Positions 1 to 11,549 of a stretch of 64,000 bases of DNA are shown piece by piece; the stretch's first letter is position 1; every line of letters begins with the position of its first letter. This DNA is from Phenylobacterium sp. (lineage in GTDB: Bacteria > Pseudomonadota > Alphaproteobacteria > Caulobacterales > Caulobacteraceae): the NCBI RefSeq assembly GCF_030651755.1, contig NZ_JAUSBZ010000045.1:1-64000 (forward strand), read 5' to 3'. The translations under genes were made by a program, and so were the position numbers. The notes under the pieces were generated by a model. The model saw nothing but the letters and a program-made list of their open reading frames with translations, was not told where the DNA came from and ran no database searches.

Positions 1-1823
1 GCGGCGCCGGCGCGCTCCAGATCGGCCCCCTCGTCGCGGATGGCGAGCGCAATCTGGCGGCAGGTCTCCTGGCGGGGAATGTCGTCGCGCACGAAGGACC
101 ACTGCAGGATGGTCACCGGCCCCGTCAGCATCCCCTTGACCGGGCGGACGGTAAGGGACTGGGCGTAGCGCCACCAGTCGACGGTCATCGGACGGGGTCT
201 GGCCACATCCCCATAGATGATCGGCGGCCGGACGCAGCGCGAGCCATAGGACTGCACCCAGGCGTGGTCGGTGAAGGCGAAGCCTGACAGCTGCTCGCCA
301 AAATACTGGACCATGTCATTGCGCTCGAACTCCCCGTGGACCAGCACGTCGAGGCCGACGCTCTCCTGCCAGCGGATCGCCATTCGCGTCTCATCCTCCA
401 GGAAGGCCTGGTAGGCGCCGGGCTCCAGCCGGCCCCCGGCCTGGTCGGCGCGGGCCTTGCGCACCGCCGTGGTCTGGGGAAAGGACCCGATGGTGGTGGT
501 GGGATAGGCCGGCAGGTTCAGGACCTGGGCCTGCAGGGCCAGGCGCTCGGCCACCGGCGCGGCGCGGCGGGTCATCTCTGGAGTCACCGTCGCCATCCTG
601 GCCTGGACCGCCAGGTCGCGGACCTTGGGCGAGGCCTGGCGGGCGGCCTGGGCGGCGTCCGACGCGGCCAGGGCCTCGGCGACGGCGGCGCGCCCCTCAT
701 TCAGGGCGCGGGCCAGGATGGCCAGCTCCTCCAGCTTCTGCACCGCGAAGGCCAGCCAGCCGGCCACCTCCGGATCGAGTTTCGTCTCGACCGCCAGGTC
801 TATCGGGGCGTGCAGCAGCGAGCAGGAGGGCGCCAGCACGAGGGGCCGCCCGGTTGCGGCGACCGGCTCCAGACGGTCCAGCAGGGCCGAGAGATCGGCC
901 CGCCAGATGTTGCGCCCATCCACCACGCCAAGGGAGAGGACGAGGTCCGGGCGGGCCTCGGCCAGCGCCCGATCCAGGTCCCCAGGCCCCCGCACCAGGT
1001 CGAGATGCAGGCCCGCCACCGGCAGGGACAGGGCCAGGTCGAGATTGTCGTCGAGGGCCGCGAAGTAGGGGGTGAGCATCAGCTTCAGCCCCGGGGCCGC
1101 CTGGGTCAGGCTGTCATAGGCCCGTTCGAACATCGCCCAGTCGGCCGGCTCGAGATCCAGGGCCAGGGCTGGCTCGTCCATCTGCACCCAGTCGGCGCCC
1201 GCCGCCGCCAGCTGGCGCAGGATTTCCCCATAGACAGGCAGCAGCCCCTCCAGCAGATCGCGGGGGTCCGAGCCGTCCTTGGCCTTGGCCAGCTTCAGCC
1301 AGGTGACGGGACCGATCAGCACCGGGCGGGTGTGGCGACCCAGGGCGCGGGCCTCTAGAAATTCGTCCACCGCCTTGGTGGAGCTGAGCGCAAAGACCTG
1401 GCCGGCCACCACTTCGGGGGCGAGATAGTGATAGTTGGTGTCGAACCACTTGGTCATCTCGCAGGCCACGGCGTCCTGACCGCAGCAGCCGGTCTCCTGC
1501 TCGCCCGACCGGGCGCCGCGGGCCATGGCGAAATAGAGCTCCAGCCCCTGGGCGCCGGCGAAGCGCGGCGGGACGGCGCCGACCATCAGGGTGGCGTCGA
1601 GCACCTGGTCGTAGAGCGAGAAGTCGTTGCTGGGCAGAATGTCGACCCCCAGTTCGGCCTGGCGGGCCCAGGCCTCGCGGCGGAGGTCGGCGGCGGTCTG
1701 GAGAAGGCCAGCCTGTTCGAGGCGGCCGGACCAGAAGCGTTCGAGGGCGGTCTTGAGCTGGCGGCGGGGGCCGATACGGGGGAAGCCGAGATTGGCGACC
1801 AGGACGGGTTGAGCTGTGGGCAT
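1..1823 (-). CDS. metE: Cobalamin-independent methionine synthase (partial, C-terminus beyond window)
   Basis: MetE transfers the methyl group of 5-methyltetrahydropteroyltri-glutamate to homocysteine in the cytoplasm, without B12. The frame is open from the ATG at 1823 to the left edge, giving about 607 of the roughly 760-770 residues usual for the family. It starts MPTAQPVLVANLGFPRIG, has QMDEPALALDL near residue 214, and TTTIGSFPQT near residue 443, where the C-terminal barrel begins. The zinc-binding His/Cys residues lie in the part outside the window. AAGGAG precedes the ATG at good spacing. It is transcribed leftward behind a cobalamin riboswitch and a palindromic operator, which fits B12 repression of the B12-independent isozyme. 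Confidence 0.96.
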   Translation of the reverse strand, partial: MPTAQPVLVANLGFPRIGPRRQLKTALERFWSGRLEQAGLLQTAADLRREAWARQAELGVDILPSNDFSLYDQVLDATLMVGAVPPRFAGAQGLELYFAMARGARSGEQETGCCGQDAVACEMTKWFDTNYHYLAPEVVAGQVFALSSTKAVDEFLEARALGRHTRPVLIGPVTWLKLAKAKDGSDPRDLLEGLLPVYGEILRQLAAAGADWVQMDEPALALDLEPADWAMFERAYDSLTQAAPGLKLMLTPYFAALDDNLDLALSLPVAGLHLDLVRGPGDLDRALAEARPDLVLSLGVVDGRNIWRADLSALLDRLEPVAATGRPLVLAPSCSLLHAPIDLAVETKLDPEVAGWLAFAVQKLEELAILARALNEGRAAVAEALAASDAAQAARQASPKVRDLAVQARMATVTPEMTRRAAPVAERLALQAQVLNLPAYPTTTIGSFPQTTAVRKARADQAGGRLEPGAYQAFLEDETRMAIRWQESVGLDVLVHGEFERNDMVQYFGEQLSGFAFTDHAWVQSYGSRCVRPPIIYGDVARPRPMTVDWWRYAQSLTVRPVKGMLTGPVTILQWSFVRDDIPRQETCRQIALAIRDEGADLERAGA

Positions 1824-2116
1824 GGGATCTCCTTCGCCGACGCGGGACGCGCCGGCGGGATTCTGAAGGTTCGATTGGAGGGGGGGGGCAGGGACGGGCC
1901 GGCGGCTTAAGGGCGCCGACGGCCCCATCGCATTCGATGCGGGGTCGGGATCAGCTTCGGCTCTGGCGAAGGCGCCACGGCGGCCTCCCGTTCAGGTCAA
2001 GGACAGGACGGGAGACTTGCGGCAGGCGCGGACGGGCGCAGGTCGCCGCGAGACGGGAGTCCGGGCGTGCGCACGATGCGACCCGCCGGGACCCCCCGCC
2101 CGAGGACGTTATCTGA
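1824..2116 (-). other. Long metE 5' leader
   Basis: About 290 bases separate the riboswitch from the metE start codon. I see GC-rich hairpins, for example CGCAT/ATGCG around 1930-1942, but none followed by a T-tract on the minus strand, so there is no clear intrinsic terminator. A run of nine G (1880-1888, C on the transcript) lies 57 bases before the start codon. No convincing short coding frame is visible. Expression control through Rho or translation is an inference. Confidence 0.5.
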
Positions 2117-2312
2117 CGCGGCAGGTCTCCTGGCTCGCGGGTCGAAGCGGCTGTCTGGCCTTCCCGACGGGGTCTCCGTCAGTGACACGATCGACAGCCG
2201 CTCGCCGCTTACAGTTGCGGGGACAGCTCCGGAGTCGGGCGCATGGCTTGGCCCTCACCGGATTCCCTCTTAGCTCCGGGTCCGAAGACCCGCAGAACCG
2301 CGACCCTGTCAT
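2117..2312 (-). promoter_or_regulatory. Cobalamin (B12) riboswitch upstream of metE
   Basis: On the minus strand the B12 box AGCCAGGAGACCTGCC (2135-2120) matches the family consensus AGYCMGGARACCTGCC exactly. Upstream of it are the other conserved segments, GGTGAGGGCCAAGCC and CCCCGCAACTGTAAGC, in the usual order and spacing. Adenosyl- or related cobalamin binding is expected to switch off metE when B12 is plentiful and a B12-dependent MetH can work. Downstream is metE after a leader of about 290 bases. Confidence 0.95.
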
Positions 2313-2344
2313 CTAGGGCGATCACCAGACGCCCGTCAAGTCTG

Positions 2345-2364
2345 ACATAAAGATATCCTTATGT
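2345..2364. promoter_or_regulatory. 20-bp palindromic operator upstream of metE (and recF)
   Basis: ACATAAAGATATCCTTATGT is a palindrome with a single mismatched pair. Read in the direction of metE transcription it is ACATAAGGATATCTTTATGT, identical at 17 of 20 positions to the site before ahcY at 24115-24134 and in the same orientation relative to the gene. It lies about 33 bases upstream of the riboswitch, where the metE promoter should be. It resembles the sites I recall for SahR-type ArsR-family regulators of the S-adenosylmethionine cycle; the regulator is not in the window. Confidence 0.7.
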
Positions 2365-2426
2365 GATTATGTGCAGCGCGCGCTGGAGACTTCGCGCCTG
2401 GCGGCGAAACCGGCTATGAGCCTGCG

Positions 2427-6018
<3,592 letters not shown>

Positions 6019-6105
6019 CCCCCACAAGCCTGGACAGGCCGCCCCAACTCCTGAACTCTTCGGTTCCGAGGAAACAAAAGCCGGAAACCGGCAGGGAGTT
6101 GGGCG

Positions 6106-7533
6106 ATGGCCTTCGACGAATATGCCGAGCATGACGGGCTGGGACTGGCCGCTCTTGTGGCCAAGGGCGAGGTCAGCCCGACCGAGCTGGTCGAGGCCGC
6201 CATCGCGCGGGTCGAGCGGTACAACGGCGTCCTGAACGCCGTCGTCCACAAGGCTTATGACGAGGCCCGCGCCACCGCCGCCGGCGACCTGCCCGACGGC
6301 CCGTTCAAGGGCGTGCCCTTCCTGATCAAGGACCTGGGCGCCCAAGTGAAGGGCTGGCCCCGCACCTCGGGCAGCCGGTTCGCTAAGGTGGCCGCCGATG
6401 AGGCCGACAGCGAACTGGTGGCCCGCTACCGCGCCGCGGGCGTGGTCCTGCTCGGCAAGTCCAACACCCCGGAGTTTGGCATTCCCGGCGTCACCCACTC
6501 CGACCAGCTGGGGGCCTGCCGCAATCCCTGGAACCCCGACCATATCTCCGGCGGCTCGTCGGGCGGGGCGGCGTCAGCCACGGCGGCGGGCATGGTGCCC
6601 CTGGCCCACGCCAGCGACGGCCTGGGTTCGATCCGGATTCCGGCGGCCTGCTGCGGCCTGTTCGGCATGAAGATCACCCGCGACCGGACCCCCATCTGCG
6701 AAGTGGTCGACGGCGCCCTGGGCTTCTCGGTCCACCATGTGGTCAGCCGCACGGTGCGCGACTCCGCGGCCATGCTGGACGCCACCGGCTATCCCCAGGC
6801 CGGCGATCCCTTCCAGGCCCCGGCCAAGGCCGGCCCCTATCTGGAGGAGGTGAGCCGAAGCCCGGGACGCCTGCGCATCGCCTGGTCGGCGGAGACGCCC
6901 AGCGGACGGCCCATCCCCGACGACATGCTCGCCCACCTGCTGGCCACAGTCGAACTCCTGAAGGGCCTGGGCCACGAGGTGTTCGAGCAGGGCCTGGGGA
7001 TCGACTATCGTCAGCTCTACCGGGCCCAGAGCCTGGCCAGCGCCTCGAACTTCTCGGCCAATGTGGCCCGCTGGGTGGAGAAGCTCGGCCGCGAGCCCGG
7101 GGATGACGAACTCGGCCCCCTGGCGCGGCGCGGCTATGAGGCCGGCAAGCGGCTGAACGGCCAGCAGGCCTTCTGGGGCTTCCAGCAGCTGCGCCTGATG
7201 AACCGTCAGATCCTCTCGGCCTTCGAGGCCTTCGACGTCTATCTGACCCCGGTGATGAGCACGCCGGCGCCCAGGGTCGACTGGCTCGACCCCAATATGG
7301 CCGACACCCGGGAATTCGATAAACGCCAGGCGGCCACCTACGCCACCACCCCGCCGGCCAACTTCACCGGCCAGCCGTCCATGTCCGTACCCCTTTGGGA
7401 GTCAGAGGACGGTCTGCCCGTCGGCATGATGTTCACAGGCCGCTTCGCCGACGAGGCCGCCCTCTACCGGCTGGCGGGCCAGCTCGAGAAGGAACAGCCC
7501 TGGAAAGACCGTCGTCCGGCCCTGTGGAACTGA
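6106..7533 (+). CDS. Amidase-signature family hydrolase
   Basis: This 475-residue protein belongs to the amidase-signature family, whose members hydrolyse amide bonds. The Ser-cisSer-Lys triad is readable: Lys in FLIKDLG near residue 74, the cis-Ser in SGGSSGGAAS near 148-155, and the nucleophile in DGLGSIRIPA near 175. The substrate cannot be told; it lacks the GatB/GatC neighbours expected for a glutamyl-tRNA amidotransferase subunit, so a general aliphatic or aryl amidase is likelier. It stands alone after gyrB, with 87 bases between, and faces a small minus-strand gene. Confidence 0.88.
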   Translation: MAFDEYAEHDGLGLAALVAKGEVSPTELVEAAIARVERYNGVLNAVVHKAYDEARATAAGDLPDGPFKGVPFLIKDLGAQVKGWPRTSGSRFAKVAADEADSELVARYRAAGVVLLGKSNTPEFGIPGVTHSDQLGACRNPWNPDHISGGSSGGAASATAAGMVPLAHASDGLGSIRIPAACCGLFGMKITRDRTPICEVVDGALGFSVHHVVSRTVRDSAAMLDATGYPQAGDPFQAPAKAGPYLEEVSRSPGRLRIAWSAETPSGRPIPDDMLAHLLATVELLKGLGHEVFEQGLGIDYRQLYRAQSLASASNFSANVARWVEKLGREPGDDELGPLARRGYEAGKRLNGQQAFWGFQQLRLMNRQILSAFEAFDVYLTPVMSTPAPRVDWLDPNMADTREFDKRQAATYATTPPANFTGQPSMSVPLWESEDGLPVGMMFTGRFADEAALYRLAGQLEKEQPWKDRRPALWN

Positions 7534-7552
7534 GGCCCCAGGCTCTGAGCCT

Positions 7553-7663
7553 TCAGAACACCACGCCAAGCTTGGCCAGCGTCAGGGCGACGCTGCCAAA
7601 GGCGACGACGGCCAGAACTTCATACCACTTGAACCACGGGCCGCTCGGCGAACGCATTCTCAT
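7553..7663 (-). CDS. Putative 36-residue single-span membrane protein
   Basis: A short frame reads MRMRSPSGPWFKWYEVLAVV then a hydrophobic run ending AKLGVVF. It has a basic, aromatic N-terminus and one predicted membrane span of about 20 residues (15-34), suggesting an inner-membrane microprotein with cytoplasmic N-terminus. A second ATG two codons in is an alternative start. The ribosome site is poor (a run of G followed by AAAT). It ends 19 bases from the convergent amidase. Function unknown; reality is supported only by composition and by filling an otherwise empty gap. Confidence 0.5.
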   Translation of the reverse strand: MRMRSPSGPWFKWYEVLAVVAFGSVALTLAKLGVVF

Positions 7664-7709
7664 AGATTTCCCCCCCGGGAATGTCAGATCGATGTGAGCG
7701 CCCCTTGGC

Positions 7710-8435
7710 TCAGTAGTAGGGCGCTGGCGGACGTTTGCCCGGCCAGGTCAGGTAGCCGCCGGGATCCCGGCCGGCGGCCTGGACGGGCGGGCCGGCGCAG
7801 CAGGGACCGGCGGCCACGGTGTGGGCATAGCCGCTGGACTGCTGCGAATAGCTGCGATGCTCGCTGTAGGACTGGTGCTGCTCGGCATAGCCGCGCACCT
7901 GAGGCGGCGGCGGCGGTGGCGCATAGGCGTAACGCTCCTGCCGATAGGCTCCGCCCCGATACTGTTCGTGCTGGCCCTGATGGGACTCCGCCCGGCGCTC
8001 ATAGCCGCCACGGGTGGCGATGTCGGGACCCTGATAGCGGCGATAGTCCTGCTGATGGCCAGCCGGCGGCGCCTGATGGGCGTAGTCCCGGGGCGCCGGG
8101 GCTGGTTGACGGGGCGCTGGGGGCCGAGGGGCCGGGGCGCGGGCCTGACGGACCGGAGCCGAACGCGGGCGCGCGGCGGGCTTGGTCGGCGCCTTGGCGG
8201 TCTGGACGGGCTTGGTTTCCGGGCAAGCGGCCTTAGCCGGCGGGCAGGCGCAGCAGTTGGCGACGGCCCGGGCCGGGGGCAGCGTCTCAGGGATGCTCGC
8301 CTGGCCGGCGGGCGCGGCGGCGGGCGGCGCGGCCTTTTCGGCGAAGGGCGGCTTGGGCGGCCGCTCGTCGCAGGCGGTCAGAACCAGGGCCAGACCCAGG
8401 GCGGCGATGATCGACGAAACGGTACTGGTACGCAT
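7710..8435 (-). CDS. Proline-rich putative lipoprotein
   Basis: A 241-residue protein with a lipoprotein signal peptide: charged N-terminus, hydrophobic core, and lipobox LVLTAC with Cys at residue 22. The remainder is low complexity: Pro/Ala/Lys-rich to about residue 125, then Gln/Tyr/Ser/His-rich with YERRAESHQGQHEQYRG and a run of six prolines. Two Cys clusters (NCCACPPAKAAC and GPCCAGP) are odd for a lipoprotein and might bind metal or form disulfides. No known domain is recognised. GGGAG lies 8 bases before the ATG. A CtrA-like site is 32-47 bases upstream (8467-8482). Confidence 0.75.
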   Translation of the reverse strand: MRTSTVSSIIAALGLALVLTACDERPPKPPFAEKAAPPAAAPAGQASIPETLPPARAVANCCACPPAKAACPETKPVQTAKAPTKPAARPRSAPVRQARAPAPRPPAPRQPAPAPRDYAHQAPPAGHQQDYRRYQGPDIATRGGYERRAESHQGQHEQYRGGAYRQERYAYAPPPPPPQVRGYAEQHQSYSEHRSYSQQSSGYAHTVAAGPCCAGPPVQAAGRDPGGYLTWPGKRPPAPYY

Positions 8436-8466
8436 AGCGGAAACTCCCTCGCCCGCACGCTGCGCG

Positions 8467-8482
8467 TTTACACCTCGTTAAC
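8467..8482 (+). promoter_or_regulatory. Candidate CtrA-type binding site
   Basis: TTTA, seven bases, then TTAAC matches 8 of 9 positions of the Caulobacter CtrA consensus TTAA-N7-TTAAC. It sits 32-47 bases upstream of the lipoprotein start at 8435 and overlaps the stop codon of the DUF3445 gene. Cell-cycle control of the lipoprotein is an inference. Confidence 0.3.
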
Positions 8483-9304
8483 GCTGTAGGATTCTCCCCT
8501 CGCGCGAATATAGGCCTCCACCAGCGCGTCGTAGGAGGCGAACCCCTTGTAATTGCGAAACTCTGCCGTAGCGCCGCGCCATGCCCGGGCGAAGGCCGCG
8601 AACCGTTCGGGGTCCTGCTCCAGGGTCTCCAGGGGCGCACGCCAGATGCGGATGGTGAACAGGGCGCCGCCCGTAACGGGAAGCCGCCGCAGGGTCTGGC
8701 GCTCCACGCGCAGATGGAGAACCCGTCCCGCCGCCTCAGGCGCGATCCCGGAGATCTGCGCCCGGATCGGCGCGGAGTCCGGCGTGAACAGGGCGTCAGT
8801 ATTGACCACCGTCCAGTTGCGCCGCTCCAGGATCAGGCCCGGCCGCAGACCGGAGAATATCCGCTCCAGCCGGCCCCCGAACCGCGCCGCAAACCCGTCC
8901 ACCGGACCGTGGAGCTCGGCCAGGCTCTTGCCCAGGGCGTCCTGCGCGGTGAAGAAGCTGGGCGCGCACAGGCTAAGCGCGGTCAGCCGCCAGACCCCCT
9001 CCCTCTGCTCCATCAGGCAGAGGTCGTCGGACACCCGCCTCGCCGCCGCCAGCAGAGGCGGCAGGCCCGCCTCGCCGGACTGGGACCCACGCACCTTCGC
9101 CACCAGGGCCAGGGCCTCGGCCTGGGCGTCCCACGAGCCAGGGGTCTCCCCCCAGACGATCTCAGGGCAGGCGGCGATCAGCGGGTCCTTTCGGGCGGCC
9201 GGATCAGCCTCCCCGCCCTCCAGCCAGTCGGCCTCGGGGATGGGTCGCAGACCGATGGCGAAGTCGCCGCCGGCCTCGGCCCAGGGGCTATGGGGTAGCT
9301 TCAC
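8468..9304 (-). CDS. DUF3445, heme-dependent oxidative N-demethylase-like protein
   Basis: The sequence follows the DUF3445 family throughout: KLPHSPW at the start, IGLRPIPEADWLE, then DDLCLMEQREGVWRLTALSL, LCAPSFF, ELHGPVDGFA and RRNWTVVNTDALF. Some members are annotated as heme-dependent oxidative N-demethylases; the substrate here is unknown. I chose GTG at 9304 because it overlaps the upstream VanZ-like stop as GTGA and places KLPHSPW at the N-terminus; a longer start at 9337 would add eleven residues of low complexity. Length is 278 residues. Confidence 0.82.
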   Translation of the reverse strand: MKLPHSPWAEAGGDFAIGLRPIPEADWLEGGEADPAARKDPLIAACPEIVWGETPGSWDAQAEALALVAKVRGSQSGEAGLPPLLAAARRVSDDLCLMEQREGVWRLTALSLCAPSFFTAQDALGKSLAELHGPVDGFAARFGGRLERIFSGLRPGLILERRNWTVVNTDALFTPDSAPIRAQISGIAPEAAGRVLHLRVERQTLRRLPVTGGALFTIRIWRAPLETLEQDPERFAAFARAWRGATAEFRNYKGFASYDALVEAYIRARGESYSVNEV

Positions 9305-9672
9305 CGGCCCCGCCCCCAGCGCCCCCAGGCCAGCCACATCATCAGGGCCAGGACCTCCCCGCTCAGATTGGCCAGGAGATCGATCAGATCCCCCTGACGG
9401 CCCAGTCCCATCAGGGCCTGGGCGATCTCCACACCGGCGCCCAGCGCGAAGATCGCCGCCAGGAGAACCAGCCGGGGTCCAAAGGCGAACAGGCCCAGAC
9501 CCGTCAGGACGAAATAGGCCAGCGCGTGGCGCACCTTGTCGCCCCCCAGATCTGGCGCAGGCGTGGCGTCGGAGGGAGCCAGTGAGAGGAACAGGATGGC
9601 CGCGAGGCAGAGCCCGAAGGCCGCCCAGGCATAGCGGCGGATCAAAGGGGAGTGGCGGGAGCGAAAGACCAT
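9301..9672 (-). CDS. VanZ-like small membrane protein
   Basis: A 123-residue integral membrane protein with about four predicted spans. It has the VanZ-family signatures DKVRHALAYFVLTGLGL near residues 45-59 and the C-terminal EIAQALMGLGRQGDLIDLLANLSGE. VanZ itself gives low-level teicoplanin resistance, but most such short bacterial homologues have no known role, and resistance should not be assumed. The start is the ATG at 9672. Its stop overlaps the next gene by 4 bases, so the two are probably translationally coupled. Confidence 0.82.
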   Translation of the reverse strand: MVFRSRHSPLIRRYAWAAFGLCLAAILFLSLAPSDATPAPDLGGDKVRHALAYFVLTGLGLFAFGPRLVLLAAIFALGAGVEIAQALMGLGRQGDLIDLLANLSGEVLALMMWLAWGRWGRGR

Positions 9673-9742
9673 GACCCTAGCTTGCACGTCAGCCCCGCCG
9701 TCTCTAGCGTCGCGGCGTAAAACGGGCGTTTGAAGGACAGTC

Positions 9743-10408
9743 ATGATGGCGATCGAGGCGGTGATCTGGGACTTTGGCGGGGTGTTCACCTCCTCGCCCT
9801 TCGAGGCCTTCGCCCGCCATGAGGCGGCCATCGGCGCGCCCAAGGACCACATCCGCCGGGTCAATGCGACCAACCCCGACACCAACGCCTGGGCCCTGTT
9901 CGAGCGCAACGAGATCGATACGGCGGGCTTTGACGCCCTGTTCCTGGAGGAGTCCGCCGCGCTCGGCTTTCCCATCCGGGGCGCCGACGTCCTGCCGCTG
10001 ATCTCCGGCGTGGTGCGGCCGCGGATGGTCGAGGCGCTGAAGCTCTGCAAGTCCCATTTCAAGGTCGGCTGCATCACCAACAACATGGTCAGCCATCATA
10101 GTCCCGGCGCCGACGGCGTTCAGAAACCGCGCGGCGTCATGGGCCAGATCATGCCCCTGTTCGACCATGTGATCGAAAGCTCCAAGGCTGGCGTGCGCAA
10201 GCCCGATCCGCGCATCTATCAGATGATGTGTGAGGCGCTCTCGGTGGCGCCGGCGGCTTGCGTCTATCTCGACGACCTCGGGGTCAACTGCAAGCCGGCC
10301 GCCCAGCTGGGCATGACGGCGATCAAGGTCGTCGATGTGGACCAGACCCTGGCCGAGCTGTCGGCCGCCACCGGGCTGAGTTTTCCCGTCGCCGAGGCCG
10401 CCCAGTGA
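9743..10408 (+). CDS. HAD-superfamily hydrolase
   Basis: This 221-residue protein has the HAD motifs: [10 protein letters not shown] near residues 6-14 with the nucleophile Asp; II, the CITNNM turn near 110; III, the Lys in [12 protein letters not shown] near 149-160; and [13 protein letters not shown] near 173. It resembles the group containing the N-terminal phosphatase domain of epoxide hydrolases and ACAD10. The residue two after the nucleophile is Gly, not the usual acid/base Asp, which questions ordinary phosphatase activity. It is coupled to phhB by a 4-base GTGA overlap. Confidence 0.85.
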   Translation: MMAIEAVIWDFGGVFTSSPFEAFARHEAAIGAPKDHIRRVNATNPDTNAWALFERNEIDTAGFDALFLEESAALGFPIRGADVLPLISGVVRPRMVEALKLCKSHFKVGCITNNMVSHHSPGADGVQKPRGVMGQIMPLFDHVIESSKAGVRKPDPRIYQMMCEALSVAPAACVYLDDLGVNCKPAAQLGMTAIKVVDVDQTLAELSAATGLSFPVAEAAQ

Positions 10409-10698
10409 GTCGGCCCGCGCGCATCGGCGCCGAGGCCGCCCTGACCCAGCTGCCCGGCTGGACGGCCGGGGAAGGCGAGCGCGAGGCCCTGGTGCGGACC
10501 TACCGGTTCGAGGACTTCAACGCCGCCTTCGGCTTCATGGCCCGGGTGGCGCTGATGGCCGAGACGCTCGACCATCACCCCGAGTGGTTCAATGTCTACA
10601 ACCGGGTGGACGTGACCCTGACCACCCATGACGCCGGCGGGGTGACCGAGCTGGACGTCAAACTGGCGCAGTTCATGGACCAGGTCGCCGGCGCCTGA
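10405..10698 (+). CDS. phhB: Pterin-4a-carbinolamine dehydratase (PCD/DCoH)
   Basis: PhhB dehydrates 4a-hydroxytetrahydrobiopterin, recycling the cofactor of phenylalanine hydroxylase. The 97-residue product has the family core: LPGW near residue 15, [20 protein letters not shown], the catalytic segment [20 protein letters not shown], and a C-terminal [10 protein letters not shown]. The start is GTG at 10405, overlapping the HAD stop codon (GTGA); any upstream start would run deep into that gene. No phenylalanine hydroxylase gene is in the window. Confidence 0.92.
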   Translation: MSRPARIGAEAALTQLPGWTAGEGEREALVRTYRFEDFNAAFGFMARVALMAETLDHHPEWFNVYNRVDVTLTTHDAGGVTELDVKLAQFMDQVAGA

Positions 10699-10745
10699 GG
10701 CCAGGCCTCACAACCACAGAACAACAGATCCCAGGGAGGGACCAG

Positions 10746-11522
10746 ATGAGCGGACGGGTCGCAGGAAAGAAGGCCTTCATCACCGGAGGCGCCCAGGGGC
10801 TCGGGGCGGCCATGGCCGCAGCCCTGGCGGCCGAGGGGGCCAAGGTCACCCTGGCCGACATCAATCACGAGGGCGCCAAGGCCCAGGCCGCCGAAATCAA
10901 CGCCACCGTGGGCGAAGAGGTCGCCTTCGCCCTGCCCCTCGACGTCACCCGGGAGGATCAGTGGATCTACGCCCTGGAGGAGGCCGACGCGGCCATGGGC
11001 GGGCTGTCGGTGCTGATCAACAACGCCGGCGTCAGCCGGGGCGGCGACATCGAACAGCTGTCCTATGAGGACTGGAAGTTCGTGATGAGCGTCAATGTCG
11101 ACTCCGTCTTCCTGGGGACCAAGCACGCCCTGAAGTACATGCGCCGCTGTCAGCCGGGCTCGATCATCAATATCAGCTCCATCGCCGGCCTGATCGCCGC
11201 CCACAACAGCCCGGTCTACAACGCCTCCAAGGCCGCGGTCTGGCTCCTGTCCAAGGGCATCGCCCTGCACTGCGCCAAGCAGGGGCTGGATATCCGCTCC
11301 AACTCCATCCATCCGACCTTTGTGGACACCCCGATCCTCGACCCCCTGCGCCAGCGGTTCGGCAAGGAAGAGGCGGAGAACAAGTTGGCCCGTCAGGTGC
11401 CCCTGGGGCGCATCGGCGCGCCCTCGGACATCGCCAACGCCGCGCTCTATCTGGCTTCGGACGAGAGCCGCTTCATGACCGGGGCCGAACTCAAGCTGGA
11501 CGGCGGCATTTCGGCCATGTGA
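10746..11522 (+). CDS. Short-chain dehydrogenase/reductase
   Basis: A 258-residue classical SDR. The NAD(P) site TGGAQGLG is at residues 13-20, NNAGVSRGG near 92, the catalytic Ser in NISSIAG near 142 and YNASKAA near 157. The acidic residue after strand two (LADIN) favours NAD(H). It resembles 3-hydroxyacyl or 3-beta/20-beta-hydroxysteroid dehydrogenases, but the substrate cannot be told from sequence. It follows phhB by 47 bases with a good ribosome site (AGGGAGG). An operon is possible. Confidence 0.9.
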   Translation: MSGRVAGKKAFITGGAQGLGAAMAAALAAEGAKVTLADINHEGAKAQAAEINATVGEEVAFALPLDVTREDQWIYALEEADAAMGGLSVLINNAGVSRGGDIEQLSYEDWKFVMSVNVDSVFLGTKHALKYMRRCQPGSIINISSIAGLIAAHNSPVYNASKAAVWLLSKGIALHCAKQGLDIRSNSIHPTFVDTPILDPLRQRFGKEEAENKLARQVPLGRIGAPSDIANAALYLASDESRFMTGAELKLDGGISAM

Positions 11523-11549
11523 GGTCGCAGGGTCGCCCCGGCGGGCGCT

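Noticed and set aside
1880-1888. Nine-base G tract as a phase-variation switch of metE
   Set aside because: It lies in an untranslated leader and away from the riboswitch; slippage there has no obvious effect. Similar G runs occur by chance at this GC content, for example 54743-54750.
1997-2316. Short frames on both strands across the metE leader and riboswitch
   Set aside because: They run through the conserved riboswitch core, show no ribosome site and have shadow-like composition. The RNA structure explains the sequence better.
9301-9672. Teicoplanin resistance role for the VanZ-like protein
   Set aside because: Only the membrane-domain family resemblance is present, with no van operon context. 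Most short VanZ-like proteins are not resistance factors.
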